NCBI GenBank assembly: GCA_016873335.1
Contig: VGXN01000003.1
Coordinates: forward strand, 1-64,000
DNA: 64,000 nt
Source of the DNA: Phycisphaerae bacterium
GTDB lineage: Bacteria; Planctomycetota; Phycisphaerae; Phycisphaerales; SM1A02
Direction: 5' to 3'
Below, piece after piece: positions 43,631 through 53,300 of this stretch; position 1 is the first letter of the stretch, and every line of letters begins with the position of its first letter. The notes beneath the pieces are model-generated. The model searched no databases. It was not told the DNA's origin and worked only from the letters and a program-made list of their open reading frames with translations. The position numbers and the translations under genes are program-made.

Positions 43631-44428
43631 TCAGTCCACCTTCGCGAAGAGTTTCCACAGTTCGCGGTAGGTTTGTTCTGGTGCGGGGGCTTCGCCATCC
43701 ACCATGTTGATGGCGTTGCGAAGCCTGAACTGACGGTCGTGCCAGAATCGCACCGACAGATCAGCTCGGAGGGTGTTGGTGCCGTAGCGATGGTTGATGT
43801 CGCCCCTATCCCGCATTCCATCCACCACGATCACCGTGTCAGGAGTGAGCATGAAGAGGAACCGTGATGACTGCAACTCTCGGTCATTGTCGCCGATAAA
43901 GTGGTAGTTGCAGTAGACGCGTTCCGTCGCCGAGGAGTCCCACTCTCCCTCGTACCGCGACGCGGGGTGCGCGCCTCGGTGGCACGGGCAATACAGCATG
44001 TGGGGATCTTCAATCAATTGCACAAAAGGTGAGATCAGCCATCCAAGTCCATCAGCCTGCGGAGTGGAATCAGCTGTTGGCAGTTGCCCCGTGTTGAGTG
44101 CCATCATCTCCTGCGGCGCTGTGGTGTCGTCGTCATCGAAGATTGTCGACGGGAGGTGGTCCTGATACAGCGCCGTGTAGCCATACAACGCGAGACCGAT
44201 CTGCCGCAAGTTTGATGTGCAGACCACGCGGTTCGCGGTTTCTCGCGCCGCGCGAAGACCGGGCATCATGATGCTCGTGAGGAGCGCAATGATCGTCAGC
44301 GTGACGAGAAGTTCCACAATGGTGAAGGCGCGGCGAAGTTCGCGCGAAGAGGACAGCGCACAGGTTGGGTGCGTTTGAGCGAGTCGCACATCTCGGCTCC
44401 GAGTTGGATCGGAAAACTTCGAGAGCAC
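43631..44428 (-). CDS. Type II secretion/prepilin-like protein with planctomycete layout
   Basis: Protein of 265 residues. After a ~33-residue leader comes RRAFTIVELLVTLTIIALLTSIMMPGL, a class III prepilin signal (cleavage expected before AFTIVE or at its A/F) and the helix of pseudopilins; ARETANRVVCTSNLRQIGLALYGY follows, the block typical of planctomycete prepilin-like proteins. The rest is strand-rich with a CPCHRGAHP pair of cysteines and a VIVVDGMRDRG motif. Start is a GTG at 44428 with AAGGAG six nt upstream. No other secretion genes adjoin; such genes are numerous in planctomycetes. Convergent with the EEP gene. Confidence 0.82.
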   Translation of the reverse strand: MLSKFSDPTRSRDVRLAQTHPTCALSSSRELRRAFTIVELLVTLTIIALLTSIMMPGLRAARETANRVVCTSNLRQIGLALYGYTALYQDHLPSTIFDDDDTTAPQEMMALNTGQLPTADSTPQADGLGWLISPFVQLIEDPHMLYCPCHRGAHPASRYEGEWDSSATERVYCNYHFIGDNDRELQSSRFLFMLTPDTVIVVDGMRDRGDINHRYGTNTLRADLSVRFWHDRQFRLRNAINMVDGEAPAPEQTYRELWKLFAKVD

Positions 44429-44753
44429 CAGTCACTCCTTTGCCGTCGCAGGACAACACCCTCCCGCCACCAGAGGCATTGTGCCACGGATCGGGTCGGA
44501 CGCGAGGGCAGGTTTCAAGAATTTCGGTTGGAAATGAAGTTTTTTGTCGCCCTTGGCGATGGGAGGCAATGTTTGGGTTGCGAAGTGGGGGATTTTGCTG
44601 CATTCTTGGCGGGTGGTGGCAGGGGTGTGCCTGCCCGCCTGCGTAAAGGCGTGTGGCGGGTCGGCGGGAAGGCGTGTTGGTCGGGCGCGTGTTTGCTTGG
44701 TTTGCTGCGCTGTTTGGGTGCCCCGTTCGGATGTGTTGGCGCGTGGAGGACTC
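44429..44753. other. 325-bp divergent intergenic region with strong G/C strand bias
   Basis: No gene supported. The plus strand from ~44510 is G/T-rich (few C or A), and holds a T6 run at 44541 and an inverted CCCGCC...GGCGGG pair around 44635-44660. It probably contains the promoters for the prepilin-like and sigma genes, but I see no convincing hexamers. AAGGAG at 44435-44440 (minus) and GGAGGA at 44745-44750 (plus) are ribosome sites for the two flanking genes. Confidence 0.4.
44745..44750 (+). promoter_or_regulatory. Shine-Dalgarno GGAGGA for the ECF sigma gene
   Basis: GGAGGA ends 3 nt before the ATG at 44754; it selects this start over earlier in-frame codons. Confidence 0.6.
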
Positions 44754-45320
44754 ATGAATCAGCCGAATGAAGACAAGACACTGATGAACGGCGTTGCCGC
44801 CGGTCATGAGGCGTCGCTTCGGCTGCTCTACGAGCGGTTTGGCGCACTTGTTTTCCGAAATGCTTGCCAGGTGCTTGGGTCGACGAGTGAGGCGGAGGAC
44901 GCGGTGCAGGATGTGTTTGTCCAGATCTGGCGCACCGCCGATCGATATGACCCGAGTCGTTCAAAGTTGATCACCTGGGTGATGTTGATTTCGCGCCGCA
45001 TGCTGATCGACCGCCTTCGGCGGCGGATGATTCGCCCGCCGATGGGCGCTCTCGATGAGAGCATTGGGGTTCCTGCGCCGCAGACCGCTTATGCGTCCGC
45101 ATCAGATCCAGAGTTGGTGGAGCACTTCACCAAGGTCAGGCGTCGCATGGGGGAGTTGCCAGAGCTGCAACGAGAGGTGATCGACCTTGTGTACATCAAG
45201 GGTTTTTCTCTTCAGGAAGTGGCCGAGCAACGGAGCATGCCTGTGGGGACTGTGAAGAGTGCGCTCAGCCGCGGACTTCAGCGTTTGCGGGAGAAGTTTG
45301 GAATCGAGGCGGCGGGATGA
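44754..45320 (+). CDS. ECF (sigma-70 family) RNA polymerase sigma factor
   Basis: Protein of 188 residues. Region 2: LRLLYERFGALVFRNACQVLGSTSEAEDAVQDVFVQIWR, with WVMLISRRMLIDRLRRR following. Region 4: GELPELQREVIDLVYIKGFSLQEVAEQRSMPVGTVKSALSRGLQRLREKFG. It resembles the SigK/RpoE-like ECF groups whose partners are membrane-bound RskA-type anti-sigma factors; the next gene fits. Trigger unknown. Start from the GGAGGA site. Confidence 0.93.
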   Translation: MNQPNEDKTLMNGVAAGHEASLRLLYERFGALVFRNACQVLGSTSEAEDAVQDVFVQIWRTADRYDPSRSKLITWVMLISRRMLIDRLRRRMIRPPMGALDESIGVPAPQTAYASASDPELVEHFTKVRRRMGELPELQREVIDLVYIKGFSLQEVAEQRSMPVGTVKSALSRGLQRLREKFGIEAAG

Positions 45321-45374
45321 GCGCCGTTATCTTCCAGTGTTCCGTGCATGAGATTTGTCGATGCTGCTGCGACT

Positions 45375-45433
45375 GCCGCGCTGGGCGCGGCGTAGAGTCG
45401 GGCGGAAGCCTGTGGGCAGCGCGTGCTGCCCGC
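45375..45433 (+). other. Two strong tandem hairpins between sigma and anti-sigma genes
   Basis: GCCGCGC-TGG-GCGCGGC at 45375-45391 (7 perfect pairs) and GTGGGCAGC-GCGT-GCTGCCCGC at 45412-45433 (9 pairs, one wobble). They lie in the 187-bp gap, 75 nt before the anti-sigma start. No T run directly after, though CTATTTT occurs at 45450. May tune or attenuate anti-sigma expression. Confidence 0.55.
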
Positions 45434-45507
45434 CGGGATGTTTCAAGGACTATTTTGGTGGTACTCCGAGGCACGACAGTTCTCGGGTCGAAAGGTCAGC
45501 GCAGTTC

Positions 45508-46434
45508 ATGACAAATCACCCAAACGATGACACGAGCCCGACGGAGGGGGACACGCCTGATCAGGCCGACCTGTTCGAGTTGGCGCATTTGGAAGTGACC
45601 GGTGTGCTTGAGGCGCATGACTCCAGGCGGCTTGAGCGGCTCTTCCGTGAGTCTTCTGAGAAGGTGCAGCAGGAGGTGATGGAACTGCAGGCAGCTTTGG
45701 CCGCGCAGGTGGTGTTGCTGCCCGATGTGCAGCCGGACCGTGCGCTCATTCATGAAGTGCTCGCTTCAGTACGGCGCGACATTCGTCAGAGCGATGCGGA
45801 CATGGCTCCGATTGCTTCGATCGGTGTGCGGCGTGGTGGGGCGGGGATGGCGACGGCTTCTGCCATGAGTGTGGGAACAAGTGTGGACACACAGGACGAT
45901 CCGACCCTGGCGGTGCGCCGTGCGGAAGATCTCCGTTGGAAGCGTGCGGCAAAGTTGTGGCGCGCGGGTTGCCTCGCAGCGATCGGTGGAATCGTTGTGG
46001 CGGTGGTGTTCCACATCTCGACGTACCGCCAAGCTGTTCGGATCGGTGAACTCGCACTGCAGAATTCTGTCAGTGCGCAGTTGACGAGCATGATCGGCGC
46101 TGGGCTGCCTGAGTTCCTCGATCAGCGGTGCGTGGTGCGCGGCCTCGTGGGCGTAAGTCCGCGTGAGAGCGGCTCGGTTGCGGTCATGGTGTCCCCGAAG
46201 TTCGATGCCGTGCTCGTGGCTTGGATCGATCTTGCAAAGGACCGTGTCCTTCGGCTTGAGGCGGTCGATTCCGAAACACAGAGCGTGACCACGGTGGGCG
46301 ACTTCACGGTCGTCAATCCTGTCGGCGGAACGCGGCTGGTTGTGCCCGCTGGCGCCGCGAACCTCGGGACAGTATGGCGCGTGGTCGATCGCGGCGGAGC
46401 CGTGGTCTTCACGAGCGTGCCTGCAACTCGTTGA
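45508..46434 (+). CDS. RskA-like membrane anti-sigma factor
   Basis: Protein of 308 residues from the ATG at 45508. N-terminal ~130 residues are acidic and helical (ADLFELAHLEVTGVLEAHD, LERLFRESSEKVQQEVMELQAAL), where the sigma factor would be bound; one membrane helix (LWRAGCLAAIGGIVVAVVF) near 150-170; then an extracytoplasmic strand-rich domain ending GGTRLVVPAGAANLGTVWRVV, similar to the RskA C-terminal domain. No zinc-binding HxxxCxxC. Follows the ECF sigma gene by 187 bp with two strong hairpins between. RseP (29.0 kb) could be its intramembrane protease. Confidence 0.78.
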   Translation: MTNHPNDDTSPTEGDTPDQADLFELAHLEVTGVLEAHDSRRLERLFRESSEKVQQEVMELQAALAAQVVLLPDVQPDRALIHEVLASVRRDIRQSDADMAPIASIGVRRGGAGMATASAMSVGTSVDTQDDPTLAVRRAEDLRWKRAAKLWRAGCLAAIGGIVVAVVFHISTYRQAVRIGELALQNSVSAQLTSMIGAGLPEFLDQRCVVRGLVGVSPRESGSVAVMVSPKFDAVLVAWIDLAKDRVLRLEAVDSETQSVTTVGDFTVVNPVGGTRLVVPAGAANLGTVWRVVDRGGAVVFTSVPATR

Positions 46435-46476
46435 GGGTTTTCCGCGCTTCTCGCGGTGTGCATCCAAACTCGATCG

Positions 46477-48492
46477 TCAGGCGTCCGCCTCTTCGGCGCG
46501 GCGCAGCCACTCGGATTCGAGTTGCTGCTTCTCCTGCTCCGCGGTGGTGCGGCTGTCAAGCACTTCGTTCGTGCGCGTGCGGTCGCTGTAAATCTGAGGG
46601 TCCGCCAGTTTCGCATCGATGTCGTGCAGCATCGCGGTGAGAGCGCTGATGCGTGCCTCCAACTGCTCTGTCGCGAGGTGCGACAGCGGATTGCGCGAAT
46701 CGGTGCGGCTCTTGGTTGCGCGTGTTCGCCGCTGCCGCTGCCCACGCGGGGGATGGTCGGCGGATTGCGTGGGTGCGGCCGCTGATCTTGGTGCGGCTGG
46801 CGGCGCAGTTGTTGGCTTCGGTGCTTCGGAGGTTGCCATGCTTGCGCGCCGCTGCTCATCGAAGGCGGCGTAGTTGCCGTTGAAGAGCGTCCAGCGGCCA
46901 TCGCCTTCGAGACTGAGGATCTGCCCGCATGTGGAGGTGAGCAGCGCACGATCATGGCTGACAAGGATCAGCGTGCCGTCGTAGCCGCCCTCCTCGGCGG
47001 GGAGCGAGAGCGCCTGCTCGAGCCGTTCAGCGCTTGGGATGTCGAGATGGTTGGACGGTTCGTCGAGGATGAGCAGGTTGTGCGCACCCGCCACGAGTCC
47101 CGCGAGGACCACGCGCGCGCGTTCACCGCCCGAGAGCGATCCGATGCGCGACTCCTGCGCACTGCCTGAAAAGAGGAACGCGCCCGCGAGATCGCGCGCC
47201 TCCTGTTCGGTGAGTCGGGTGCCGTTGGCGCGCGGCGGAACGGTCAACTGCAGGAATCGCCAGACTTCGAGCGTCGGGTCGATGTGATCCTGATTCTGGC
47301 GGAACCATCCTGTGGAGAGGCGCGGTGAACGCTTGAGCGTGCCGTGGTCCGCCGCCTCATCGCCGAGCAGAATGCGCAGCAGCGTCGTCTTCCCCGTGCC
47401 GTTTGCGCCCACGATGCCGAGCCGATCGCCAGGCTTGAGTGTGAGTTCGAGTTCACGCAGCAGAACGCGCGGACCGAAGGCCTTGTCGACGCCGTGCGCG
47501 GAGACCACGATGTCGCCGACGCGCTCGGCCCGCGGCAACTGCAGGCGCATGACATCGAAGTCGATGGGGCGTTCGACCAGTTCATCGCGTTGGTAGCGCT
47601 CGAGTCGCGTGGCGCGCCCGCGCGCTTGGCGCGCGCGTTGACCGGCGCGGTAGCGAGCGATGAACGCCTCTTCGCGCACGATGCGGTCACGCTGCTTGTC
47701 GTGGAGTCGCTGCTGTGTGAGTGCGCGCTCGCGCCGCAGCACAGTGAAGTCCGCATAGTTGCCTGGGTACTCGCGGATGGATGCGTCGTGGATCTCGATG
47801 ATGCGCGAGACGACGCGGTCGAGCAGCCAGCGATCGTGGCTGACGATGACGACCGCGCCGCGAAACTCGTCCGCGAGGAAGTCCTCGAGCCAGCGCCGAC
47901 CATCGATATCGAGATGGTTCGTCGGCTCATCGAGCAGCAGGAGATCGGGCTCCTCGAGCAGCAGCCGCGCCAAGGCTGCGCGCGCACGCTGTCCACCGCT
48001 GAGTGTGGCGACGGGTGTGCTGAACTGCGCATCGGTGAAGCCCAGTCCATGCAGGACCGCATCGATTCGGTGATCGACCGCGTATCCCCCCGCGCGCTCG
48101 AGCGCATCGTCGAGTGCGGCCTGCCGCGCGAGGAGTCGTTTCATCTCCTGTGGGTCGGTGGCAGTGGAGAGGCGTTCATAGACGCCATCGAGTTCTGCGC
48201 GGACTTCATGCAGTCGCTCGAACGCGCGCGCCGCGGCTTCGCGCAGCGTGTCCGTCGGTGAAATCGATGGATCCTGCGTGAGGAAGCCTGCGCGCGTGCC
48301 GCGCTGCAGCGAAACGCTTCCGCGGTCGGGGGCGAGTTGCCCCGCGAGCATTCGCATCAGCGTGCTCTTCCCGCAGCCGTTTCGCCCGACCAGGCCGATC
48401 TTCTCGCCCGGTTCAATCGAGAGCGTCGCATCGTCCAGCAGGAGGCGCGTGCCGTGCCCGAAACGGACATTGGTCAGCGTGGCAATGGGCAC
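46477..48492 (-). CDS. ABC-F family ATPase (Uup/EttA-like)
   Basis: Cytoplasmic protein of 671 residues with two ATPase domains and no membrane segment. Walker A: GLVGRNGCGKST and GIVGANGTGKTT; signatures LSGGQRARAALA and LSGGERARVVLA; Walker B LLLLDEPTNHLDIDGRRW and LLILDEPSNHLDIPSAER, with the ABC-F linker RYRAGQRARQARGRATRLERYQRDE between. C-terminal ~130 residues are a basic, coiled-coil-like tail as in Uup. These proteins act on the ribosome. The start is a GTG at 48492, 6 nt after TACGAT. Divergent from a small membrane protein gene with 33 bp between. Confidence 0.9.
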   Translation of the reverse strand: MPIATLTNVRFGHGTRLLLDDATLSIEPGEKIGLVGRNGCGKSTLMRMLAGQLAPDRGSVSLQRGTRAGFLTQDPSISPTDTLREAAARAFERLHEVRAELDGVYERLSTATDPQEMKRLLARQAALDDALERAGGYAVDHRIDAVLHGLGFTDAQFSTPVATLSGGQRARAALARLLLEEPDLLLLDEPTNHLDIDGRRWLEDFLADEFRGAVVIVSHDRWLLDRVVSRIIEIHDASIREYPGNYADFTVLRRERALTQQRLHDKQRDRIVREEAFIARYRAGQRARQARGRATRLERYQRDELVERPIDFDVMRLQLPRAERVGDIVVSAHGVDKAFGPRVLLRELELTLKPGDRLGIVGANGTGKTTLLRILLGDEAADHGTLKRSPRLSTGWFRQNQDHIDPTLEVWRFLQLTVPPRANGTRLTEQEARDLAGAFLFSGSAQESRIGSLSGGERARVVLAGLVAGAHNLLILDEPSNHLDIPSAERLEQALSLPAEEGGYDGTLILVSHDRALLTSTCGQILSLEGDGRWTLFNGNYAAFDEQRRASMATSEAPKPTTAPPAAPRSAAAPTQSADHPPRGQRQRRTRATKSRTDSRNPLSHLATEQLEARISALTAMLHDIDAKLADPQIYSDRTRTNEVLDSRTTAEQEKQQLESEWLRRAEEADA

Positions 48493-48504
48493 TTTTCGAT
48501 CGTA
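48493..48504 (-). promoter_or_regulatory. TACGAT, N6, GTG (leaderless-type start)
   Basis: TACGAT at 48504-48499 on the minus strand, 6 nt, GTG at 48492 of the ABC-F gene. No Shine-Dalgarno. Confidence 0.55.
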
Positions 48505-48510
48505 CCGAGT

Positions 48511-48525
48511 TAGCCTTCGCCGCTG
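48511..48525 (+). promoter_or_regulatory. TAGCCT, N9, ATG
   Basis: TAGCCT at 48511-48516, nine nt before the ATG at 48526; it lies just 6 bp from the divergent -10 of the ABC-F gene. Confidence 0.4.
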
Positions 48526-49038
48526 ATGCGAAGCGCAGTTGCCGATGGGCGTTGGTCGAGTGGTCGTCGGTGGCTGCGTGTTCTTGTGATGCCCATGGCG
48601 ATCCTCGGTGCGGGTCTGTGGATCATGCAGCAGCAGCAGACCGCTTCTCAGGGCGATGCGGTGCGCGTGAGGGTGCAGGTGCAGGACATGATGGAGAGGA
48701 CGCTGCGCACCGGCTCATGCGGACCGATGTTGGATGCGACCGATCCGCTGATGCGTGAGAGTGTCGCCGCTCGGGTGCGCGGTGCGGTGCGTGGCGCGGG
48801 CGGACTTGCGCGAGTGCTGGTCGTCGTCGAAATCGGCGATCAGAGCGGGCAGGGGACATCCGCAACACATACGGCGATTGCCGGCGTTTGTGGCGGCGAG
48901 CCTGTGGGCATCGCCGTCTTGGCGCCGCGCGGTTCGGGCATGGCTTCTGTGGTGAGCGTGTTCGATGTCGGTGCGCAGGCGCGTGTGCGCTGGCACAGGG
49001 AGTGCGAGATTGCGGCGGGTACATTGCCCGCCCCATGA
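48526..49038 (+). CDS. Small membrane-anchored protein of unknown function
   Basis: Protein of 170 residues, not recognised. A hydrophobic helix at about 17-35 (WLRVLVMPMAILGAGLWIM) suggests an N-terminal membrane anchor. The remainder is mixed alpha/beta with LARVLVVVEIGDQS and GIAVLAPRGSGMASVVSVF. Two cysteines, C65 in TGSCGPML and C122 in AGVCGGEPV, could form a disulfide outside the membrane. Its stop overlaps the next gene's start (ATGA), implying coupling to the aminotransferase. Confidence 0.55.
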   Translation: MRSAVADGRWSSGRRWLRVLVMPMAILGAGLWIMQQQQTASQGDAVRVRVQVQDMMERTLRTGSCGPMLDATDPLMRESVAARVRGAVRGAGGLARVLVVVEIGDQSGQGTSATHTAIAGVCGGEPVGIAVLAPRGSGMASVVSVFDVGAQARVRWHRECEIAAGTLPAP

Positions 49039-49949
49039 CGGCGCTGCAGGTGTGGCTGAACGGCCGGCTGATGCCTGCGGCGGAGGCGCATGTGTCGCTC
49101 TTCGACAGCGGCTTCCAGCACGCGATGGGGGTTTTCACTTCGATGACGGCTCGGCACGGCGCCGTGTTCAGACTGCAGGAGCACTTGGAGCGCCTGCAGT
49201 CGTCTGCGGTTTCGCTTGGTGCCGTTGAGGCACTGCACATCGGACCGCTTGCGCAGGCAGTGGGATCCGTGTTGGCGTACAACGAGTTGTCGTCCGCCCG
49301 TGTTCGGGTGAGCGTGACGGCGGGCGATCTGAAGATGCTGCGTGCGCCTGGTGCGTCGCGCCCGGCGCAGCGTGGCGATCCAACAGTGGCGATCGTTGCG
49401 CAGCCGCCCACGGACTACCCCGAGGAGTTCTTCACCATGGGAGTGCGGGTACGCGTGTGTGATTGGCGTGTGCCGGCGCACGATGCGTTCGCGGGTCACA
49501 AGACGCTGTGGTACTGGCCGCGCTTGGCGGAGTTGCAGGTCGCTTCGAGTGTCGGCTGCTCGGAGGGACTGGTGTTCACGACGGCGGGTCGGTTGAGTTG
49601 TGGCTGCGTGAGCAATGTGTTTCTCGTGAAGGACGGTGAACTGCGAACCCCCGCCTGCCGCACCGATGAGGGGCACGATCGTGCACCTGTGCTGCCCGGC
49701 ATCACGCGGCAGGCGATCATCGAGTGTGCGCAGGACCGAGGTGTGACGGTTCGCCGTGCAAAGTTGACGGTGGACGATGTGTTTGCGGCCGATGAGGTGT
49801 TTCTGACGAACTCGAGTTGGGGCGTTCTGCCTGTGATTGCGGTCGAGCGAAATGTGATCGGATCAGGGGCTCCGGGCGCGCTCACGCGAGACTTGCGGGA
49901 TGACTATGTCGAGACGCTCAACTTCGAGACGCGTCATCAGTCGGCCTGA
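49035..49949 (+). CDS. Aminotransferase class IV (branched-chain aminotransferase/4-amino-4-deoxychorismate lyase family)
   Basis: PLP enzyme of 304 residues. WLNGRLMPAAEAHVSLFDSGFQHAMGVFTSM is the fold-type IV opening, the PLP lysine is in FAGHKTLWYWP, and CSEGLVFTTAGRLSCGCVSNVFLV and LPGITRQAIIE follow. It could be IlvE-like, a D-amino-acid aminotransferase or ADC lyase (PabC); the motifs do not separate them. The ATG overlaps the preceding stop. Followed by convergent small membrane protein. Confidence 0.82.
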   Translation: MTALQVWLNGRLMPAAEAHVSLFDSGFQHAMGVFTSMTARHGAVFRLQEHLERLQSSAVSLGAVEALHIGPLAQAVGSVLAYNELSSARVRVSVTAGDLKMLRAPGASRPAQRGDPTVAIVAQPPTDYPEEFFTMGVRVRVCDWRVPAHDAFAGHKTLWYWPRLAELQVASSVGCSEGLVFTTAGRLSCGCVSNVFLVKDGELRTPACRTDEGHDRAPVLPGITRQAIIECAQDRGVTVRRAKLTVDDVFAADEVFLTNSSWGVLPVIAVERNVIGSGAPGALTRDLRDDYVETLNFETRHQSA

Positions 49950-49993
49950 GCGCGTGCGCGCACCGTGCACGGTGGGGATCTTGAAATCTGCGC

Positions 49994-50341
49994 TCAGTCT
50001 CGGCGAATGACGCGCACGTTCTCTCGTCCCTCGCTGTCGTGGGTTGGGATCGGGGGCCGCGGTGTTGGTTCTTCCGAAGACGCGGGAGGCGTGCGCGTTG
50101 AACTGCCGCGGAGCGCGTTGCGGACGAGCGCCATCATCACCAGCACGGCCGCAATGGCAATGACAACGGCGATCACCGCGAAGCCAGCGATGGCAAGCAC
50201 AATCACGATGGGAAGTGCTATCAGAATGAGCAGCAGTCGCGCCATGGGAGCGTTGGCGGGTTGGCCGTTGGGGCTGGCTGGTTGCGGCGGAAGCTGCTGC
50301 ACGCCGTGCACGATAGATTCGCGGGCTTTCGGTTGGTGCAT
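49994..50341 (-). CDS. Small membrane protein of unknown function
   Basis: About 115 residues from an ATG at 50341 (GGAAG is nearby), or 83 from an ATG at 50245. The core is one long hydrophobic stretch (LLLILIALPIVIVLAIAGFAVIAVVIAIAAVLVMMALV) able to cross the membrane once or twice, followed by a Pro/Ser/Glu-rich charged tail ending VRVIRRD. If the longer form is right, the N-terminus is Pro/Gln-rich. Divergent from dnaE; 24 bp between the starts. No recognised family. Confidence 0.45.
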   Translation of the reverse strand: MHQPKARESIVHGVQQLPPQPASPNGQPANAPMARLLLILIALPIVIVLAIAGFAVIAVVIAIAAVLVMMALVRNALRGSSTRTPPASSEEPTPRPPIPTHDSEGRENVRVIRRD

Positions 50342-50350
50342 GCGCTTCCG

Positions 50351-50356
50351 TACCAT
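50351..50356 (+). promoter_or_regulatory. TACCAT 9 nt before dnaE ATG
   Basis: TACCAT at 50351-50356, nine nt before the ATG at 50366; no Shine-Dalgarno sequence. A weaker case of the leaderless-type layout. Confidence 0.35.
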
Positions 50357-50365
50357 CGCTGAGCC

Positions 50366-53300
50366 ATGGCGGGCGAGTTCGTTCACCTTCACCTGCACTC
50401 GGAGTATTCGCTGCTCGATGGCGGCAATCGCATCGAAGCACTCGTGAAGCAGGTGAAGGCGCTCGGGATGGATGCCGTGGCGGTCACCGACCACGGCAAC
50501 CTCTTTGGGGCCGCTGAGTTTTATGACGCTGCGCGGAAAGCGGGCGTGAAGCCGATTCTCGGCATGGAGGCGTATGTGGCGCCCGACCACGATGGGCGCG
50601 AGGGGGATCGACGAAGCCGCGTCCCAACGCGCGTTCAGGATGGGGGATTCCATCTGGTACTGCTCGCCATGAACCTGACCGGCTGGCGCAATCTGATGCG
50701 GCTGTCGAGTGATGCGTTCCTGCAGGGCTTCTATCACCGCCCACGCATGGACAAGTCAACCCTGACCCAGTGGAACGATGGACTGATCGCCATCAATGGT
50801 CACCTTGGGTCGAGCATCGCGTGGCATCTGACGAACTTCGTGCAGACAGGACAGGCGAGTCACTGGGCGCTGGCGCTCGAGGAAGCGCGCTGGCACGCGC
50901 GCGTGTTCGCTCCTGACGCGCAGGGCGAGCCGCGCTTCTACATCGAACTGCAGCGGCATGTGGTGGAACAGGAGCGGATCAACCCGCTGCTGAAGAAGCT
51001 GGCGGCGGAGCTGCGATTGCCGCTGGTGGCGGACAACGATGCGCACTTCCTGCGCGCGCAGGATCACGATCTGCACGACACGCTCTGCTGTATCTCGATG
51101 GCGAAGAACAAGGAGGATCCTGATCGTCTGCGGTACCCGACGGATCTGTGGGTCAAGAGTCCCGCGGAGATGCATGCGCTGTTTGCGGATCCCGATGAGC
51201 AGGAAGCGCTTGCGAATACGGTGCGGATCGCGGGTCGCTGTTCGGTGGAGTTGCCGCTTGGCAGCAGTCATGCGCCGCTCGTGCGGGTGCGCGTTCCCTC
51301 CTCGCTGCCGACTTACTCGGGCGGTGATCTGACGGCATGGTTCAAGGATGTCTGTGCGCGCTTCGAGTTGAGTCCCGTTGGCACGGATGATGCGACGGAG
51401 CAGAAGCGCGCGCGTGCCGAGTGCGATCACGCGCTTGCGAAGCTGTGCGAGGCGGGCTTGGTGTGGCGATATGGTCCTGGAGGCGTGACGCCAGCGATCC
51501 GTTCGCGGCTCGACCGCGAGTTGAAGATCCTTGGGGACAAGGCGATCAGCGCGTACTTCCTGATCGTGTGGGACTTCGTGAGTTGGGCGCTTCGGCAGGG
51601 GATCCCTGCAACGGCTCGTGGTTCTGGCGTTGGGACGATGGTGGGTTATGTGCTCGGGCTCTCGAACGCCTGTCCCGAGCGGTACGGGCTGCTGTTCGAG
51701 CGATTCACCGATCCCGACCGAAGCGAGTACCCCGATATCGACATCGACATATGCCAAGACGGGCGCGCTCGTGTGCTCGAGTATGTGCGAGGCAAGTATG
51801 GGCATGTGGCGCAGATCATCACGTTCGGGCGGCTGAAGGCGCGCGCGGCGATCAAGGATGTGGCGCGCACCATGGGCGTTCCAGTGGCTGAGGCGCAGCG
51901 GCTTTCCGATCTCATTCCGCCTGAACTGCACATCACGCTTGAGCGCGCACTTGAAATGGAGCCGGCGCTGCGCGCCGCACGTGACGACAGCCCGCTGATT
52001 GCGAAAGTGCTCGAGCACGCGCAAGGGTTGGAGGATCATGCGCGCAACAGCAGCGTGCATGCGGCGGGTGTGGTGATCTGTACGCAGCCGCTTGAGAACA
52101 TCGTGCCGCTTTGCCGCGCAACGAGCGGGAGTGAGGAAGTGATCACGCAGTGGGATGGTCCGACCTGCGAGCGGGCGGGACTCCTGAAGATGGACTTCCT
52201 CGGTCTTCGGACGCTGTCCACGATGGAGTGTGCCAAGAGGCTTATCCGCACGACCCTCTCCGAGGAGGCGATCTGGCGCGCAGTCGGTCGTGGTGACGAG
52301 TGGTCGAAGGGTGCGGCATCGCGCGGGGCAGATCCCCTCGATCTCGATCGCATCGACTTTGCGGACCAACGGGTTCTTGGGCTCTTCCGTGGCGCCGAGA
52401 CGGGTGGCATCTTCCAGTTCGAGTCGGGTGGCATGCGCAAGACGCTGATCGAAATGCAGCCCGACAGGCTCGAGGACCTCATTGCGGCGAACGCGCTCTT
52501 CCGTCCCGGACCGATGGAGTTGATCCCTGACTACTGCCGCCGCAAGTTGGGGCGCGCCGCGATCCCCCGCGTGCATGAGGTGGTGGATCGACTCACCGCA
52601 GAGACCTACGGCGTCATGGTGTATCAGGAGCAGGTGATGCAAGTGCTGCATCAACTCGGTGGCATTCCGCTGCGCGCTGCGTACTCGATCATCAAGGCGA
52701 TTTCGAAGAAGAAGCAGGAGACGATCCAGAGCGCGCGCGCCGATTTTGTGCGCGGATCGGGGGCGCAAGGGTTGTCCGAGGTGAAGGCGCAGGAGTTGTT
52801 TGACCTGATCCTGAAGTTTGCGGGCTACGGCTTCAACAAGAGCCACTCCACTGGCTACGCGATCATCGCGTATCAGACGGCGTATCTGAAGACGTACTTC
52901 CCCGCGCAGTACATGGCAGCGGTGCTGACCTACGAGAGTCAGGCGCAGAAGGTGGAGGACTGGGCTGTCTATCTCGAGGAATGCAAGCGCATTCCATGGC
53001 CGGACTCCACGAGCAAGCATCGGCATACGGGCGTTGAGGTGAAGCCTCCCGACATCAATCTTTCCGTGTCGGACTTTTCGATCGTCTTCGATCCGGATGA
53101 GCCGCAGGACAACCTGCATGGGCATGTGCGATTCGGGCTGCGCGCCATGAAGGGTGTCGGTGACGCGGCGATCGCATCGGTGATTGAGGAGCGGACGCGC
53201 GGTGGGGCGTTCAAGGACCTGTTCGATCTCTGCAACCGTGTCAACTTGCGTGCAGTCACGAAGTCGACCATCGAGAGCTTCATCAAGGCGGGTGTGCTTG

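Noticed and set aside
44429-44753. Coding sequence in the G/T-rich divergent gap (long plus-strand open frame into the sigma gene)
   Set aside because: The open frame upstream of 44754 lacks any motif, and the strong GGAGGA directly before 44754 marks the real start.
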